Shown: positions 37,185 to 46,237 of the stretch, piece by piece
Layout: every line of letters starts with the position of its first letter
Position numbering within the stretch: position 1 is the stretch's first letter
NCBI RefSeq assembly: GCF_027594145.1
Contig: NZ_JAQFFK010000005.1
Location: forward strand, 62,001-126,000
Length of the DNA stretch: 64,000 nt
Source: Methanococcoides alaskense
GTDB taxonomy: Archaea > Halobacteriota > Methanosarcinia > Methanosarcinales > Methanosarcinaceae
Direction of reading: 5' to 3'
The notes under the pieces: generated by a model
The model's input: only the letters and a program-made list of their open reading frames with translations
Told to the model about the DNA's origin: nothing
The model's database searches: none
Program-made: the position numbers and the translations under genes

Positions 37185-37333
37185 TTTTTTCCTCTGTGTT
37201 TAATTATGATGTGATTATGGCTATTAATGGACACCAAGCAATTAAAAATATCGCTTTGACAATGATATCTTTCTTAATGTGGTCATTATCTGATCGATAT
37301 CTTGTACCTTAAATTATTATCTTATATATAGGT

Positions 37334-37879
37334 TTATAAGGTCTGTTTGGCTTTCCATATCCTTTGTAAAAGCGTTACGTGTGTAAGGATTGCGATAAGT
37401 GCCACTGCGACCATTATCTGAGAACTGAATGCTCCCAGTACCAGTATGATCATACGCTCTGACCTCTCTGCGATACCAACGTTCATTGATGAAGAGCCTG
37501 CGGCTTCGGCACGGGCACGCGTGTAGCTGACCATGTAAGAACCGATCAGCGCGATTATACATAATAGCCACAACGGTACCTGTAATAATGTGGGCTGATG
37601 TATAACGCCTGTTATTGAACCGTAGATGATCCCAGCAAAGATAATTGCGTCAGCATATCTGTCACATACCGAATCAAGTACTCCTCCAAAAGGTGTTATC
37701 ATCCCTGATGCCTTTGCAACGGCTCCGTCAAGAACATCAAATATGCCACTTAGCATTATATAAACAGCTCCCATTATCAGATCCCCTGTGGCGAATTCGA
37801 TGGCAGCCAAAAAACTGATGCCAAGGCCTATCACAGTAAGCACATTTGGTGAGATCGGAATATTCTTTGCAATTGGCAA
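37334..37879 (-). CDS. CDP-alcohol phosphatidyltransferase, archaetidylinositol phosphate synthase-like
   Basis: An integral membrane enzyme with the CDP-alcohol phosphotransferase motif DVLDGAVAKASGMITPFGG followed by VLDSVCDRYAD: D-G-x2-A-K-x8-G-x3-D-x3-D, with Lys instead of the usual Arg. Six hydrophobic segments are present. The sequence most resembles archaetidylinositol-phosphate synthases that transfer inositol phosphate to CDP-archaeol. The first usual start is TTG 37879. However, 13 further family-like codons (FNELKNNIRTLALPIA) lie upstream in frame, back to an ATT at 37918 that has GAGGGAT 5 bases before it. The true start is therefore non-standard, or a base is missing. Confidence 0.8.
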   Translation of the reverse strand: MPIAKNIPISPNVLTVIGLGISFLAAIEFATGDLIMGAVYIMLSGIFDVLDGAVAKASGMITPFGGVLDSVCDRYADAIIFAGIIYGSITGVIHQPTLLQVPLWLLCIIALIGSYMVSYTRARAEAAGSSSMNVGIAERSERMIILVLGAFSSQIMVAVALIAILTHVTLLQRIWKAKQTL

Positions 37880-37983
37880 TGCAAGTGTTCTAATATTGTT
37901 CTTCAGTTCATTGAAAATAGTTTATCCCTCATGAGATCAAGGATCATCTGTCTGACTGTACAACTTAAGGCTGGATCTGATTA

Positions 37984-38601
37984 TTATGCTTCATCGCGTT
38001 TTAGTTTTGCCATTGCTGCGGCCATATTGATCTTTGCATCTTTATAATCGGGATCTGCATTCAAGACTTTTGCAAAGCAAGTGATGGCTTCTTCATATTT
38101 TTGCATGTGGTAGTAAGCGACACCTTTTTTGTTCCATTTAATAGTGTATTTTGAATTAAGTTCCATGCTAGTATGGACATTCTCATAACATTCGATCGCA
38201 TCTTCATATCTGCCAAGCATGTCAAATATAATTCCCTTATTTATCCACGCATTATCATATTTTGGGTCGATATCAAGAGCCTTTGAATAAGATCTTATCG
38301 ATTCTTCATGTTCACCAACATAAGAATGAGCGATACCCTTGTTGTACCATATATCAGGATTATCGGTGTCGAGCTCAAGACCCTTTTCAAAACTGTGGAT
38401 GGCTTTATCATAAATGCCAAGGTCGCAATATGCAATGCCGGTGTTGGTCCAGACCAATGCGATAGCTTCTTCATTCCATATCAGGGTGTCCTTTGATTCG
38501 AATTCAAGTACTGCAGAATAGTACTCTATCTTCTCATCCGGGTATTCTGCATAGAATCCCATATGAAATAGTTGCTCTACTGTCTTGCCTTTCCCTTCCA
38601 C
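37984..38601 (-). CDS. Tetratricopeptide repeat protein
   Basis: A 205-residue protein made of about five TPR units, with repeated A..Y...G....A...F...L..DP.....W.N.G patterns from residue 45 to 195. TPRs act as protein-protein scaffolds, and no enzymatic domain is seen. The start is GTG at 38601. No partner is implied by the neighbours. Confidence 0.8.
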   Translation of the reverse strand: MEGKGKTVEQLFHMGFYAEYPDEKIEYYSAVLEFESKDTLIWNEEAIALVWTNTGIAYCDLGIYDKAIHSFEKGLELDTDNPDIWYNKGIAHSYVGEHEESIRSYSKALDIDPKYDNAWINKGIIFDMLGRYEDAIECYENVHTSMELNSKYTIKWNKKGVAYYHMQKYEEAITCFAKVLNADPDYKDAKINMAAAMAKLKRDEA

Positions 38602-38842
38602 TAAAGTCTAACTCCGTTTTTATTTTTGAAACAAAAGATAAAAGCATACCGATCATCAAATATACAATGTTTTGATGGCTTTTTATTCCAAAGGACTTTC
38701 ATTATTAGTGCATAATTAGAATATATAATCAGTGGTTCATTATTAAATATCCAGTAATTATCCTGTCTTATTTTATCACTGTATATATTCCATGTGTCAA
38801 TTTCCGATAAATAAATATATGGTAGACAAGTGTTCCAACTAC

Positions 38843-40318
38843 ATGGGTAGAATCGCAGGTTTCTTCAAATTGGCTCCTTCCTCCATCCGGCCGATTAAGA
38901 TCTTTAATGAAATGGAAGCTCGTGGTGAATACAAAGCGTTCATCTATACAGATGATACTATTCACAATGTGTGTTCTGCCTCTGAAATACAGTCCATGTC
39001 ACTCAATGAAACCATGATAGGTTTTGATAGTCTGGCAGCTTCATCCCCATTGAGTTCATCATCAGACCAGTTCGAACTAATAGGGGACACTGACATCTAC
39101 AATTTAGATGAGCTTGCATGTGAACTTCATTGTGATGCTGTGGAGAACATGCCAATTCTGACACGACTTTTGCAGGATACTTTTAGCCTTGATAACTGCA
39201 GTGATCATGAGATGTTCCAACGTTTTGATAGTTCATTGAGGACTATTCGCGGGGTTTATGCAATTGCCTTTCATATAGGTGATAAAGTGTTTCTCGCAAG
39301 GGACCGGATCGGTATAAAACCTCTCTGGTATGACGTATCTTCAGGCTTTGCATTCGCTTCGGAAAAGAAGTTCTTAGAGATGTCCGGGCTTCATGAAATG
39401 GTGGAACTTGATCCTCGGCAGATCCTATGCTACGATCTTAAAAACGATACTATAAAGTCATACGACAGGGAATTTTTGCAGGGACTTGCAGAACATCAGG
39501 GATCATTCGTGGAGGTCCGGGACGGTCTTCTTTCTTTGCTTAAGGAAGCGGTCTCTATACGTGTGCCGGATGAGGATTTTGGTGTAATGTTCTCAGCAGG
39601 AATTGATTCCACTATCCTCGCTCTGCTTTGTAAAGGGTTTGCTGAAGCTAAAGGTGTAAAATGTAATTGTTATACGGTGGGACTTTCAGGACAGGTCCCG
39701 TCACCGGATATCGCCTGTGCAAGAAAGCTGGCAGATGAGCTTGAGCTTGAATTAAATGTGCATGAGATCGAACTAGATACTGTGGAAGAGTATCTTAGTA
39801 CAGTTGTCCCTTTGATAGAGGATGCGACCGTTCCGAAGACAGGTGTCGCATTGACGATGTATGCAGCTTGTAAGGCAGCAAAAGAGGATGGCATAAATAT
39901 ATTGTTCGCAGGTGCCGGAGCCGATGAACTTTTTGCCGGATATAACAGATTCAAAAGTTCAGTATCTGTAAATAAGGATTGCATCAGGGATATCATGGAA
40001 ATGCATGAAGTGAACACGTATCGCGATGATACGGTCGCGGCGTTCACGGGAGTGAAAGTGCGTCTTCCTTATCTTGATGAGAAGTTTGTGGAATATGCCC
40101 TTGCCATTCCAAAAGAGTATAAGATATCCGATGAGATGAACAAGATCATCCTGCGAAAGGCAGGTGAGGAACTTGGCTTACCAAAGTATGTGGCCGAGCG
40201 GGGAAAAAAGGCCGCTCAGTATGGTAGCAGGTTCGATCAAGGTTTAAAGAAGCTTGCAAAAAGAGCAGGTTTTGCGAATAAGACAGATTATATCAATAGT
40301 TTTCAGGAGAGTAGATAA
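38843..40318 (+). CDS. Asparagine synthetase-like protein lacking the glutaminase cysteine
   Basis: About 491 residues. The N-terminal amidotransferase fold is recognisable (RIAGFF at the start, RGVYAIAFHIGDKVFLARDRIGIKPLWY). The C-terminal half has the ATP-pyrophosphatase loop FSAGIDSTI (about residue 255) and AGAGADELFAGYNRF. AsnB enzymes begin MCGIAGF with Cys as nucleophile. Here the aligned start is MGRIAGF, so glutamine hydrolysis is not expected and it may use free ammonia. The frame is open to ATG 38792, whose MCQF start does not align. The start is uncertain and no ribosome site is seen. The dph6 gene follows 1 base later, in the same operon. Confidence 0.8.
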   Translation: MGRIAGFFKLAPSSIRPIKIFNEMEARGEYKAFIYTDDTIHNVCSASEIQSMSLNETMIGFDSLAASSPLSSSSDQFELIGDTDIYNLDELACELHCDAVENMPILTRLLQDTFSLDNCSDHEMFQRFDSSLRTIRGVYAIAFHIGDKVFLARDRIGIKPLWYDVSSGFAFASEKKFLEMSGLHEMVELDPRQILCYDLKNDTIKSYDREFLQGLAEHQGSFVEVRDGLLSLLKEAVSIRVPDEDFGVMFSAGIDSTILALLCKGFAEAKGVKCNCYTVGLSGQVPSPDIACARKLADELELELNVHEIELDTVEEYLSTVVPLIEDATVPKTGVALTMYAACKAAKEDGINILFAGAGADELFAGYNRFKSSVSVNKDCIRDIMEMHEVNTYRDDTVAAFTGVKVRLPYLDEKFVEYALAIPKEYKISDEMNKIILRKAGEELGLPKYVAERGKKAAQYGSRFDQGLKKLAKRAGFANKTDYINSFQESR

Positions 40319-40319
40319 A

Positions 40320-41015
40320 GTGAAACTTGGCGTTCTTTTCAGTTCAGGCAAGGATTCCTGTTATGCATTGCAGATCATGCAGGAAAAAGGGAATTCAATT
40401 GAGTGTTTGATCACTATAAAAAGCAAAAATCCTGATTCTTATATGTTCCACACCCCGAACATCGACCTTTCAAGGTTGCAGGCAGAAGCCATGGGATTCC
40501 CTTTTCTGGAGACCTTTACAGAGGGGGAGAAGGAGCTTGAGCTTGATGATCTGAAAAATGCCATCCTGGAAGCACAGAAGGAATACGGTCTAGAAGGGAT
40601 CGTGACAGGAGCACTGTATTCCAATTATCAGAAGGACAGGATCGAAAAGATATGCAATGAGCTTGGTCTCGATGTGTTCTCACCCTTGTGGCATATGGAC
40701 CAGGAGCAGGAAATGCGGGATCTGCTTGACAAAGGGTTCAGGTTCATTTTCAGCAGCATAGCTGCCTATGGTCTTGACAGTGGATGGGTAGGAAAGGAAA
40801 TTACTGCTTCTGAAGTGGATAAGCTCGTAAAGCTCAATGGGAAGATAGGCTTGAACATTGCAGGGGAAGGCGGTGAGTTCGAAAGTTTTGTCATCGATGC
40901 ACCAATGTTCAAAAAGAGGATTCAGATAAACAAGTATGATCTTGTGGAGAGGGATGAATATACGGCGAAGGTCATTATCGAGGATGCTGTGCTTGTGGAT
41001 AAGGCAGTTGAATGA
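40320..41015 (+). CDS. dph6: Diphthine--ammonia ligase (ATP-pyrophosphatase family)
   Basis: A 231-residue enzyme of the Dph6/MJ0570 family: LGVLFSSGKDSCYAL (PP-loop), a TGALYSNYQKDRIEKIC segment, PLWHMDQEQEM and GEGGEFESFV. It completes diphthamide on elongation factor 2 using ATP and ammonia. The start is GTG 40320, with GGAGAG about 8 bases before; the longer frame from 40254 overlaps the previous gene. It follows the asparagine synthetase-like gene by 1 base. Confidence 0.88.
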   Translation: MKLGVLFSSGKDSCYALQIMQEKGNSIECLITIKSKNPDSYMFHTPNIDLSRLQAEAMGFPFLETFTEGEKELELDDLKNAILEAQKEYGLEGIVTGALYSNYQKDRIEKICNELGLDVFSPLWHMDQEQEMRDLLDKGFRFIFSSIAAYGLDSGWVGKEITASEVDKLVKLNGKIGLNIAGEGGEFESFVIDAPMFKKRIQINKYDLVERDEYTAKVIIEDAVLVDKAVE

Positions 41016-41042
41016 CCCGGGTCTAATAAACGAATGATGGTG

Positions 41043-41067
41043 GCACAATGTCACATTGTGCTTTTCC
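41043..41067 (+). terminator. Hairpin terminator after dph6
   Basis: GCACAATG (41043-41050) and CATTGTGC (41054-41061) form a perfect 8-bp stem with a 3-base loop, followed by TTTTCC. Confidence 0.6.
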
Positions 41068-41101
41068 ATCTTATCGCAAGATCGAATTGAGGTATTTTCT
41101 A

Positions 41102-42496
41102 TTACTTTCCTTTTCTTGACATGATCATGACTACGGTCAGGGTGGATGCTACCAACACCAAAGCTTCAAATCCGGGAGTTGTCTTTGCATCATTTTCGCT
41201 TCTTTCAGAACTTACATCGATACCAAGACTTGCTTCTATATCTGCGTTAAGCCTGATCTGTTCAGCCATTTCCACAATTTCAGCTTTGTCTTTTAGAAGT
41301 TCGTAGAATCCGTGCCATTGTACGTAATCCGGTCCCATCATGAATGCGCCCATTCTTGCACGTCTACCTTCGTGGTGCCAGAACTCATATATCTTGAACT
41401 CAACAGGTTCATCAAAGTCCTGCTCTGTAAGCAAGCCATCTTCCCTCAGGCCGTCGACTATAGAACTTGAATCTGCATATTTCTTGTTGTAGAGCTCTAC
41501 AGTGGCATCTGCATTTTCGTAATAGTTGTCCACCCATGTCTCTGAGTGGCATTGTTCGCAAACGGAGGTCATCCTCTCACGCTTTTCCTGCCAGGTGGTC
41601 CCGTCGCTGATCGGAGTTCCCAGTATGTTAGCCGTGTTGTCGGTATGTTTGGAAACGGGCGGTTCAAGCTCCCATGAAAGCCGTGAACTTACATCATGGG
41701 TGGCCTTTAGCTCATCTGTTCCTGACATGTGGCAGACGGCACAGGTAGGTGCACGATAATCCTCTCCGGCTTTCCAGTCCTCCTCGGTCCAGTCCCAGTC
41801 ATCACCTTCTGTACTGTATATGCTTCCGTGTTTTGATTCAAAGTATATTTCGGTCTGTGGATGGTCAGGCCCAAGATGGCATTGCTGACAGGCTTCAGGC
41901 TTTCGTGCTTCTTCAACTGAAAATACATGGCGTGTGTGGCAGGAAGCACAAGATCCGGAACTACCATCTGGATTTATCCTTCCAATACCATTGTTCGGCC
42001 ACACGTCAGGGTCATCTGTACTTTTTCCGGTCATATTGGTGCCGTGGCATGCCTGACAGCCGTTGACAGTTGCATTGTGACTAGCGGTCGTATATCCATC
42101 AAGTGTTATCTCGCTTTCAAGATATGGTAGTTTTTGACCGTCAAAATCTACCTCATAGTAAAGAGTGCCAAGGGAATGCAGGCTTCTTGTATTCTCTTCA
42201 AATGCAGCAACGTGGCAATTTCCACAGTCAGCAGCTGAAACTACCGGGGTCATATAAAGTCCCATATGTGCTATGGCATCCGGATCATCAGCTCCAGCAG
42301 TATGGCAGCTCTCACATGTTATGCCCGCTTCAGCATGCTTACTGTTCTCCCAATCATCGATGACGGCTGGAAATTTGTTCATGGAACTGTGACAGTCAAG
42401 ACAACTGTCAGATACAGCAGCAGATGCTGATACTGGAACAATTATCAATGTCAATATTGCTATAATAGTTAGTTTTAATATGTGCCCATTCTTCAT
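41102..42496 (-). CDS. Eight-haem c-type cytochrome with signal peptide and PGF-CTERM anchor
   Basis: A 464-residue exported protein. An N-terminal signal (LTIIAILTLIIVPVSASA) is followed by eight CxxCH haem sites: CLDCH, CESCH, CGNCH, CQACH, CASCH, CQQCH, CAVCH and CEQCH. The layout and CxxCH count resemble octahaem hydroxylamine-oxidoreductase-like cytochromes. The C-terminus carries TPGFEAL, a hydrophobic helix and basic tail, a PGF-CTERM signal for archaeosortase A and lipid anchoring outside the cell. In methanogens multihaem cytochromes carry electrons to external acceptors; here the substrate is unknown. Cytochrome maturation genes are not in the window. Confidence 0.88.
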   Translation of the reverse strand: MKNGHILKLTIIAILTLIIVPVSASAAVSDSCLDCHSSMNKFPAVIDDWENSKHAEAGITCESCHTAGADDPDAIAHMGLYMTPVVSAADCGNCHVAAFEENTRSLHSLGTLYYEVDFDGQKLPYLESEITLDGYTTASHNATVNGCQACHGTNMTGKSTDDPDVWPNNGIGRINPDGSSGSCASCHTRHVFSVEEARKPEACQQCHLGPDHPQTEIYFESKHGSIYSTEGDDWDWTEEDWKAGEDYRAPTCAVCHMSGTDELKATHDVSSRLSWELEPPVSKHTDNTANILGTPISDGTTWQEKRERMTSVCEQCHSETWVDNYYENADATVELYNKKYADSSSIVDGLREDGLLTEQDFDEPVEFKIYEFWHHEGRRARMGAFMMGPDYVQWHGFYELLKDKAEIVEMAEQIRLNADIEASLGIDVSSERSENDAKTTPGFEALVLVASTLTVVMIMSRKGK

Positions 42497-42714
42497 TTTT
42501 TACCACTCTGATCGTAATTACAATGCAATGTAAAACGGTAATATTCCCCTTTATAAGTGCATCAAACTCCAATAAAAGGATTTGTAGAACCTCTTGTAAG
42601 GATCGAAGAGATCTTGAAAACTCAAATTTGTTAAGGGTGGATAGTGAAAAAAATAAGAATAAGGGTAAAAATAAGGATTTCTGTATATGGGCAATAAAAG
42701 AAATTCAACAGGCT

Positions 42715-42912
42715 TTATTCTGTATCTTTCTTTTCAGTTGCTTTTTTTGTATCAGTTTCGCTTTCTGGACCCTTACACCATTCATCGATCACAAGGTCAT
42801 CAGCACTTTTGCTATCGGAATTTTCAGTGGATATTTCACACCAGCTTTCGATTTCATCATCCAATGAAGGTAATTCGATATCTTCTTCCTTTTTGTCTTT
42901 TTTATCTTTCAT
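42715..42912 (-). CDS. Small acidic protein of unknown function
   Basis: A 65-residue, very charged protein (MKDKKDKKEEDIELPSLDDE at the start, Lys/Glu-rich end) with two WC motifs. GGGGGCT lies about 6 bases before the ATG. No family is recognised. Composition suggests disorder. Confidence 0.45.
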   Translation of the reverse strand: MKDKKDKKEEDIELPSLDDEIESWCEISTENSDSKSADDLVIDEWCKGPESETDTKKATEKKDTE

Positions 42913-42990
42913 TGATAGCCCCCATTTACTATATCTAAAGGAAGTTGAAATATTTACTGGTTTTTGATGGTGTAGTTACCAATATCTCAA

Positions 42991-43158
42991 ATGCACCTAT
43001 CTCAAAACAGTAGTCATTTAAGCCAAAAGACCAATCTTTTGATCGGGGTGGTAGATTTAAGCATTGATATAGCAAAGGTCCTAGTTCTATTAGGCTTATT
43101 ATGGCTTCTGTCTAAAATTTATGTGTTACTTAAAGAAATATCTCTATTTCAATTATGA
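42991..43158 (+). CDS. Possible small membrane protein, doubtful
   Basis: A 55-codon open frame starting MHLSQNSSHLS with one strong hydrophobic helix (IAKVLVLLGLLWLLSKIYVLL). No ribosome site is seen upstream. It fills most of the 364-base gap between the acidic and coiled-coil genes, which otherwise shows nothing. Confidence 0.3.
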   Translation: MHLSQNSSHLSQKTNLLIGVVDLSIDIAKVLVLLGLLWLLSKIYVLLKEISLFQL

Positions 43159-43276
43159 AAAGGTATCTGGAATGCAAGAATCTCATTTCCACAATAACCT
43201 TTATCAGTTCAGTAGCCATTAAATCACACTACAATTACGATATCTATCGTTCATAATTTCTTAAGAGGTATTCTAT

Positions 43277-43534
43277 ATGGAAAATGACCCATTCAAGCAG
43301 ATCCAGAAGCAGATAGATGAGCTTAAGCGCCAGCTGGATGAGAAGGATAATAGGATAGCTGATCTGGATGGACAGATCGTTGAACTGACCAGTTATATCA
43401 ATATGCTTAATGAGAGATCTATAGGGCATTCTGATGAGATGAAAGAGCTTTTCGATGCAAATCCTTCACAAAAGCGGGGTATTTACGCCCGCGATTCAAT
43501 TGTCTATTCTGCTGATACTGAAGAGTTGAAATAA
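43277..43534 (+). CDS. Small coiled-coil protein of unknown function
   Basis: An 85-residue protein whose first 50 residues form a clear heptad coiled coil (IQKQIDELKRQLDEKDNRI and on). The remainder is polar. GAGGT lies about 9 bases before the ATG. It is 90 bases ahead of the pyruvate kinase gene on the same strand. Confidence 0.65.
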   Translation: MENDPFKQIQKQIDELKRQLDEKDNRIADLDGQIVELTSYINMLNERSIGHSDEMKELFDANPSQKRGIYARDSIVYSADTEELK

Positions 43535-43623
43535 TTTCATTTGTTTTTCCCTTCTTTTTTTATAGTCCTTCTAAAAAAGGTAATGTTTTAAGTCAGCCGG
43601 TTAATAATTAAGCAGTGAGATAA

Positions 43624-45057
43624 ATGAATCTGCCGGACCACAAGACCAAGATCGTATGTACTATAGGACCTGCTTCTTCTTCGGAAGAAATGCTGCGTGA
43701 GCTTATCTTTGCAGGAATGAACGTGGCGAGGATCAACTTCTCGCATGGTAGTTTCGAGGACCATAGCAAAGTTATAAGGCTGATAAAAAAGCTGTGTGAT
43801 GAGCTCAACGTTGTTGTTTCGGTGATGGCAGACCTTCCGGGACCAAAGATACGTGTAGGCGAGATCAAAGATTCCCCTATATATTTACAGAAGGGGGATA
43901 AGGTGAAACTGACAACTGACAGGATCGTAGGGTCAAAGGACCTTATTCCGGTGGACTTTGATAAGCTTCCTTACTGTATCGCCAAAAAGTCTGATGTTTA
44001 TTTCAATGATGGTTTCATTCAGATGAGGTGCAGTGGCATTTGTAGCAATGAGGCTGAATGTGAAGTGATCGTAGGTGGTCCGCTCTCATCCCACAAGGGC
44101 GTGAATCTTCCCGGGATCGATCTTTTGCTTGATCCTGTCACTGAAAAGGACCTTGAGATCCTGGATTTTGCATTGGAAGAGGGAGTGAACTGCTTCAGTA
44201 TCTCGTTCATCGAGCAGGGTTCCGACATACAGAAGATAAGGGATCATGCTGCTAAAAAAGGAAGGTCAGTATTCCTTGTGGCAAAGATAGAAAGAGGTCC
44301 CTCGGTCGAAAATATCGATGACATCATGGACGCTACCGATGCTTTGATGATAGCACGTGGTGATCTCGGTGTGGAAATTCCAATAGAGGAAGTTCCCATC
44401 GTACAGAAAGAACTGATACATAAGGCCAATATACGTGGAATTCCGGTGATAACCGCTACTCATATGCTCGAATCCATGACCGATAACGTGCGACCAACAC
44501 GTGCCGAAGCTACGGATGTTGCAAATGCTATTCTTGATGGAACCGATGCTATCATGCTTTCTGGAGAAACAGCAGTTGGTAAGTATCCGTTGGAGGCCGT
44601 TCATACGATGGTCAGGATCGCAAAAAAGACTGAAGCATGGCGTGATAGTACTGGTAGTGGAATGGGGAACATCAGGGATGCCATTGGTGAGACTGAGATG
44701 GGTATAAGTGATGTCATTTCATTGCAGGTCTATGATGCAATTCGTAAATTATCCATCGAATTTGTAGTTACACCCACTTACTCCGGGGCCACTCCAAGGC
44801 GTATCTCACGCTTTAAGCCGGAGAACTGGATAATCGCCATGAGCCATCTTGACCTTACATGTGAACAATTGGCATATTCCTACGGTGTCTATCCGCTTTC
44901 TGTATCCGATGGCAGTGACGATCTTGAAAAGAAAGTGCTTGGTGCCCTCCTGTCCAGAGGGATAGGCAAGTCCGGTGACACGATCGTTCTGACACAAGGC
45001 TATTCTGGCGGCACCAACCTGTTGAAAATAATCGAGATCGAGCATTTGCTCGAATGA
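43624..45057 (+). CDS. pyk: Pyruvate kinase
   Basis: A 477-residue glycolytic enzyme that makes ATP and pyruvate from phosphoenolpyruvate. Features: TKIVCTIGPASSS and MNVARINFSHG at the start, ADLPGPKIRVG, FSISFIEQGSD, the active-site stretch VAKIERGPSVEN...MIARGDLGVEIP, and ATHMLESM followed by TRAEATDVANAILDGTDA and MLSGETAVGKYP. The C-terminal domain is short but normal. Methanogens with glycogen metabolism keep this enzyme; a glycogen synthase gene lies at 61.6 kb. A 14-base palindrome covers the stop (CGAATGATCATTCG). Confidence 0.96.
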   Translation: MNLPDHKTKIVCTIGPASSSEEMLRELIFAGMNVARINFSHGSFEDHSKVIRLIKKLCDELNVVVSVMADLPGPKIRVGEIKDSPIYLQKGDKVKLTTDRIVGSKDLIPVDFDKLPYCIAKKSDVYFNDGFIQMRCSGICSNEAECEVIVGGPLSSHKGVNLPGIDLLLDPVTEKDLEILDFALEEGVNCFSISFIEQGSDIQKIRDHAAKKGRSVFLVAKIERGPSVENIDDIMDATDALMIARGDLGVEIPIEEVPIVQKELIHKANIRGIPVITATHMLESMTDNVRPTRAEATDVANAILDGTDAIMLSGETAVGKYPLEAVHTMVRIAKKTEAWRDSTGSGMGNIRDAIGETEMGISDVISLQVYDAIRKLSIEFVVTPTYSGATPRRISRFKPENWIIAMSHLDLTCEQLAYSYGVYPLSVSDGSDDLEKKVLGALLSRGIGKSGDTIVLTQGYSGGTNLLKIIEIEHLLE

Positions 45058-45103
45058 TCATTCGATCATTTAATTATTTGTTCTGCATGGGGGAGATGCG
45101 TTC

Positions 45104-46189
45104 TTAAAGAACGCTCTCCAAAAGCAGTTCAGTAATGTCCTTTATATTGAACTCCTTTTCTTCTTGTTGGCATACGTCCTCAAGATGATGATAACAGAAC
45201 GGACAGTAAGCGACAACACCGTCAGGATAATCCTTTGTTTTTTCTATTGTTATCATACCGACCTTTGATGATATCTCCGGGAAGTTCGGTTTCACACCTG
45301 CAGGTCCTCCACAGCATCCGTGTTTACCGCCAAACATCTCCGTGACCTCGACCTGCATGGACCTTAGTATATCTCTTGGAATATCTGACATTTCCAGAAT
45401 TGCACAGGCATCTCGTACACCCATCTTTCTGTCCAATGCCTTGGGGACGAGCTTGCCTTCCTGTATCAGATCCCTGAACAATTCAAGAGAATAGACCACT
45501 TCGAATTTAGGTTCCCTGAAAAGCCTGGCATATTCTTCCTTCAGGACAATATAGCAGCCCGGGCATGAAACTATTATCTTTTTGATCCCGAGAGATTCAA
45601 TATATTCGACATACTCTTTGGCGTATTCCTTTGCTTCTTCCATATGACCGTTGTCAATGAGGAAAAGACCACAGCATTTCTCTTCGGGTATAGCTCTTGG
45701 GGTGATACCTGCCTTGTTGAGCAGCTTGATGGTGGAGCGGGCGATATCCTGATGTGCAAATGCTATCCAACAGCCAGCCATATAAGCAACATCGGATGTT
45801 TCGGAAAGCTCGATCTCATCGTTTATCCACGAGTTCCTCAGTGTGGTATCCTTTCTTCCGGGGCTTCCGGCTTCGATGATGTTCTTGCATATCTGTGATG
45901 TTCTTACAGGTTCCTTTCCCTGTTCTGCCAGTATCGTCCTTTCCCTCTGAATGATATCGGTGATCGGAATGCTCATGGGGCATATATCGTCACAGGCGCC
46001 ACATCTGGTGGAAAGATAAACATCGTCCACCTCGTCCTGATCAAGCTCATCACCCTCGATAAGTTTCTGTAAAAGCATTATCTTCGATCGGGGTGTATAT
46101 TTGTTGTCCGTGACCTTTGCGATATGACAGACATCATTACATTTTCCACAGTCTATACAATAACTAACGGCAAGCAGATCTTCATCCAT
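45104..46189 (-). CDS. Fe-S oxidoreductase with two CCG domains (HdrD/GlpC-like)
   Basis: A 361-residue protein. The N-terminal ferredoxin-like part has CIDCGKCNDVC and CGACDDICPMS, giving two [4Fe-4S] clusters. Two CCG domains follow (CCGLFLID around residue 165 and HGCCGGPAG around 285), as in HdrD/HdrB and GlpC-type subunits, which can bind a non-cubane cluster. It carries electrons for a heterodisulfide reductase or dehydrogenase. No HdrE, HdrA or lactate-type dehydrogenase gene is adjacent, so the electron partner is unknown. GGAGC lies about 7 bases before the ATG. It is divergent from the GntP-type permease. Confidence 0.88.
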   Translation of the reverse strand: MDEDLLAVSYCIDCGKCNDVCHIAKVTDNKYTPRSKIMLLQKLIEGDELDQDEVDDVYLSTRCGACDDICPMSIPITDIIQRERTILAEQGKEPVRTSQICKNIIEAGSPGRKDTTLRNSWINDEIELSETSDVAYMAGCWIAFAHQDIARSTIKLLNKAGITPRAIPEEKCCGLFLIDNGHMEEAKEYAKEYVEYIESLGIKKIIVSCPGCYIVLKEEYARLFREPKFEVVYSLELFRDLIQEGKLVPKALDRKMGVRDACAILEMSDIPRDILRSMQVEVTEMFGGKHGCCGGPAGVKPNFPEISSKVGMITIEKTKDYPDGVVAYCPFCYHHLEDVCQQEEKEFNIKDITELLLESVL

Positions 46190-46237
46190 ATTATTGCTCC
46201 GATGCTATCATATATGTCCTGATACATCAAATCTCGT

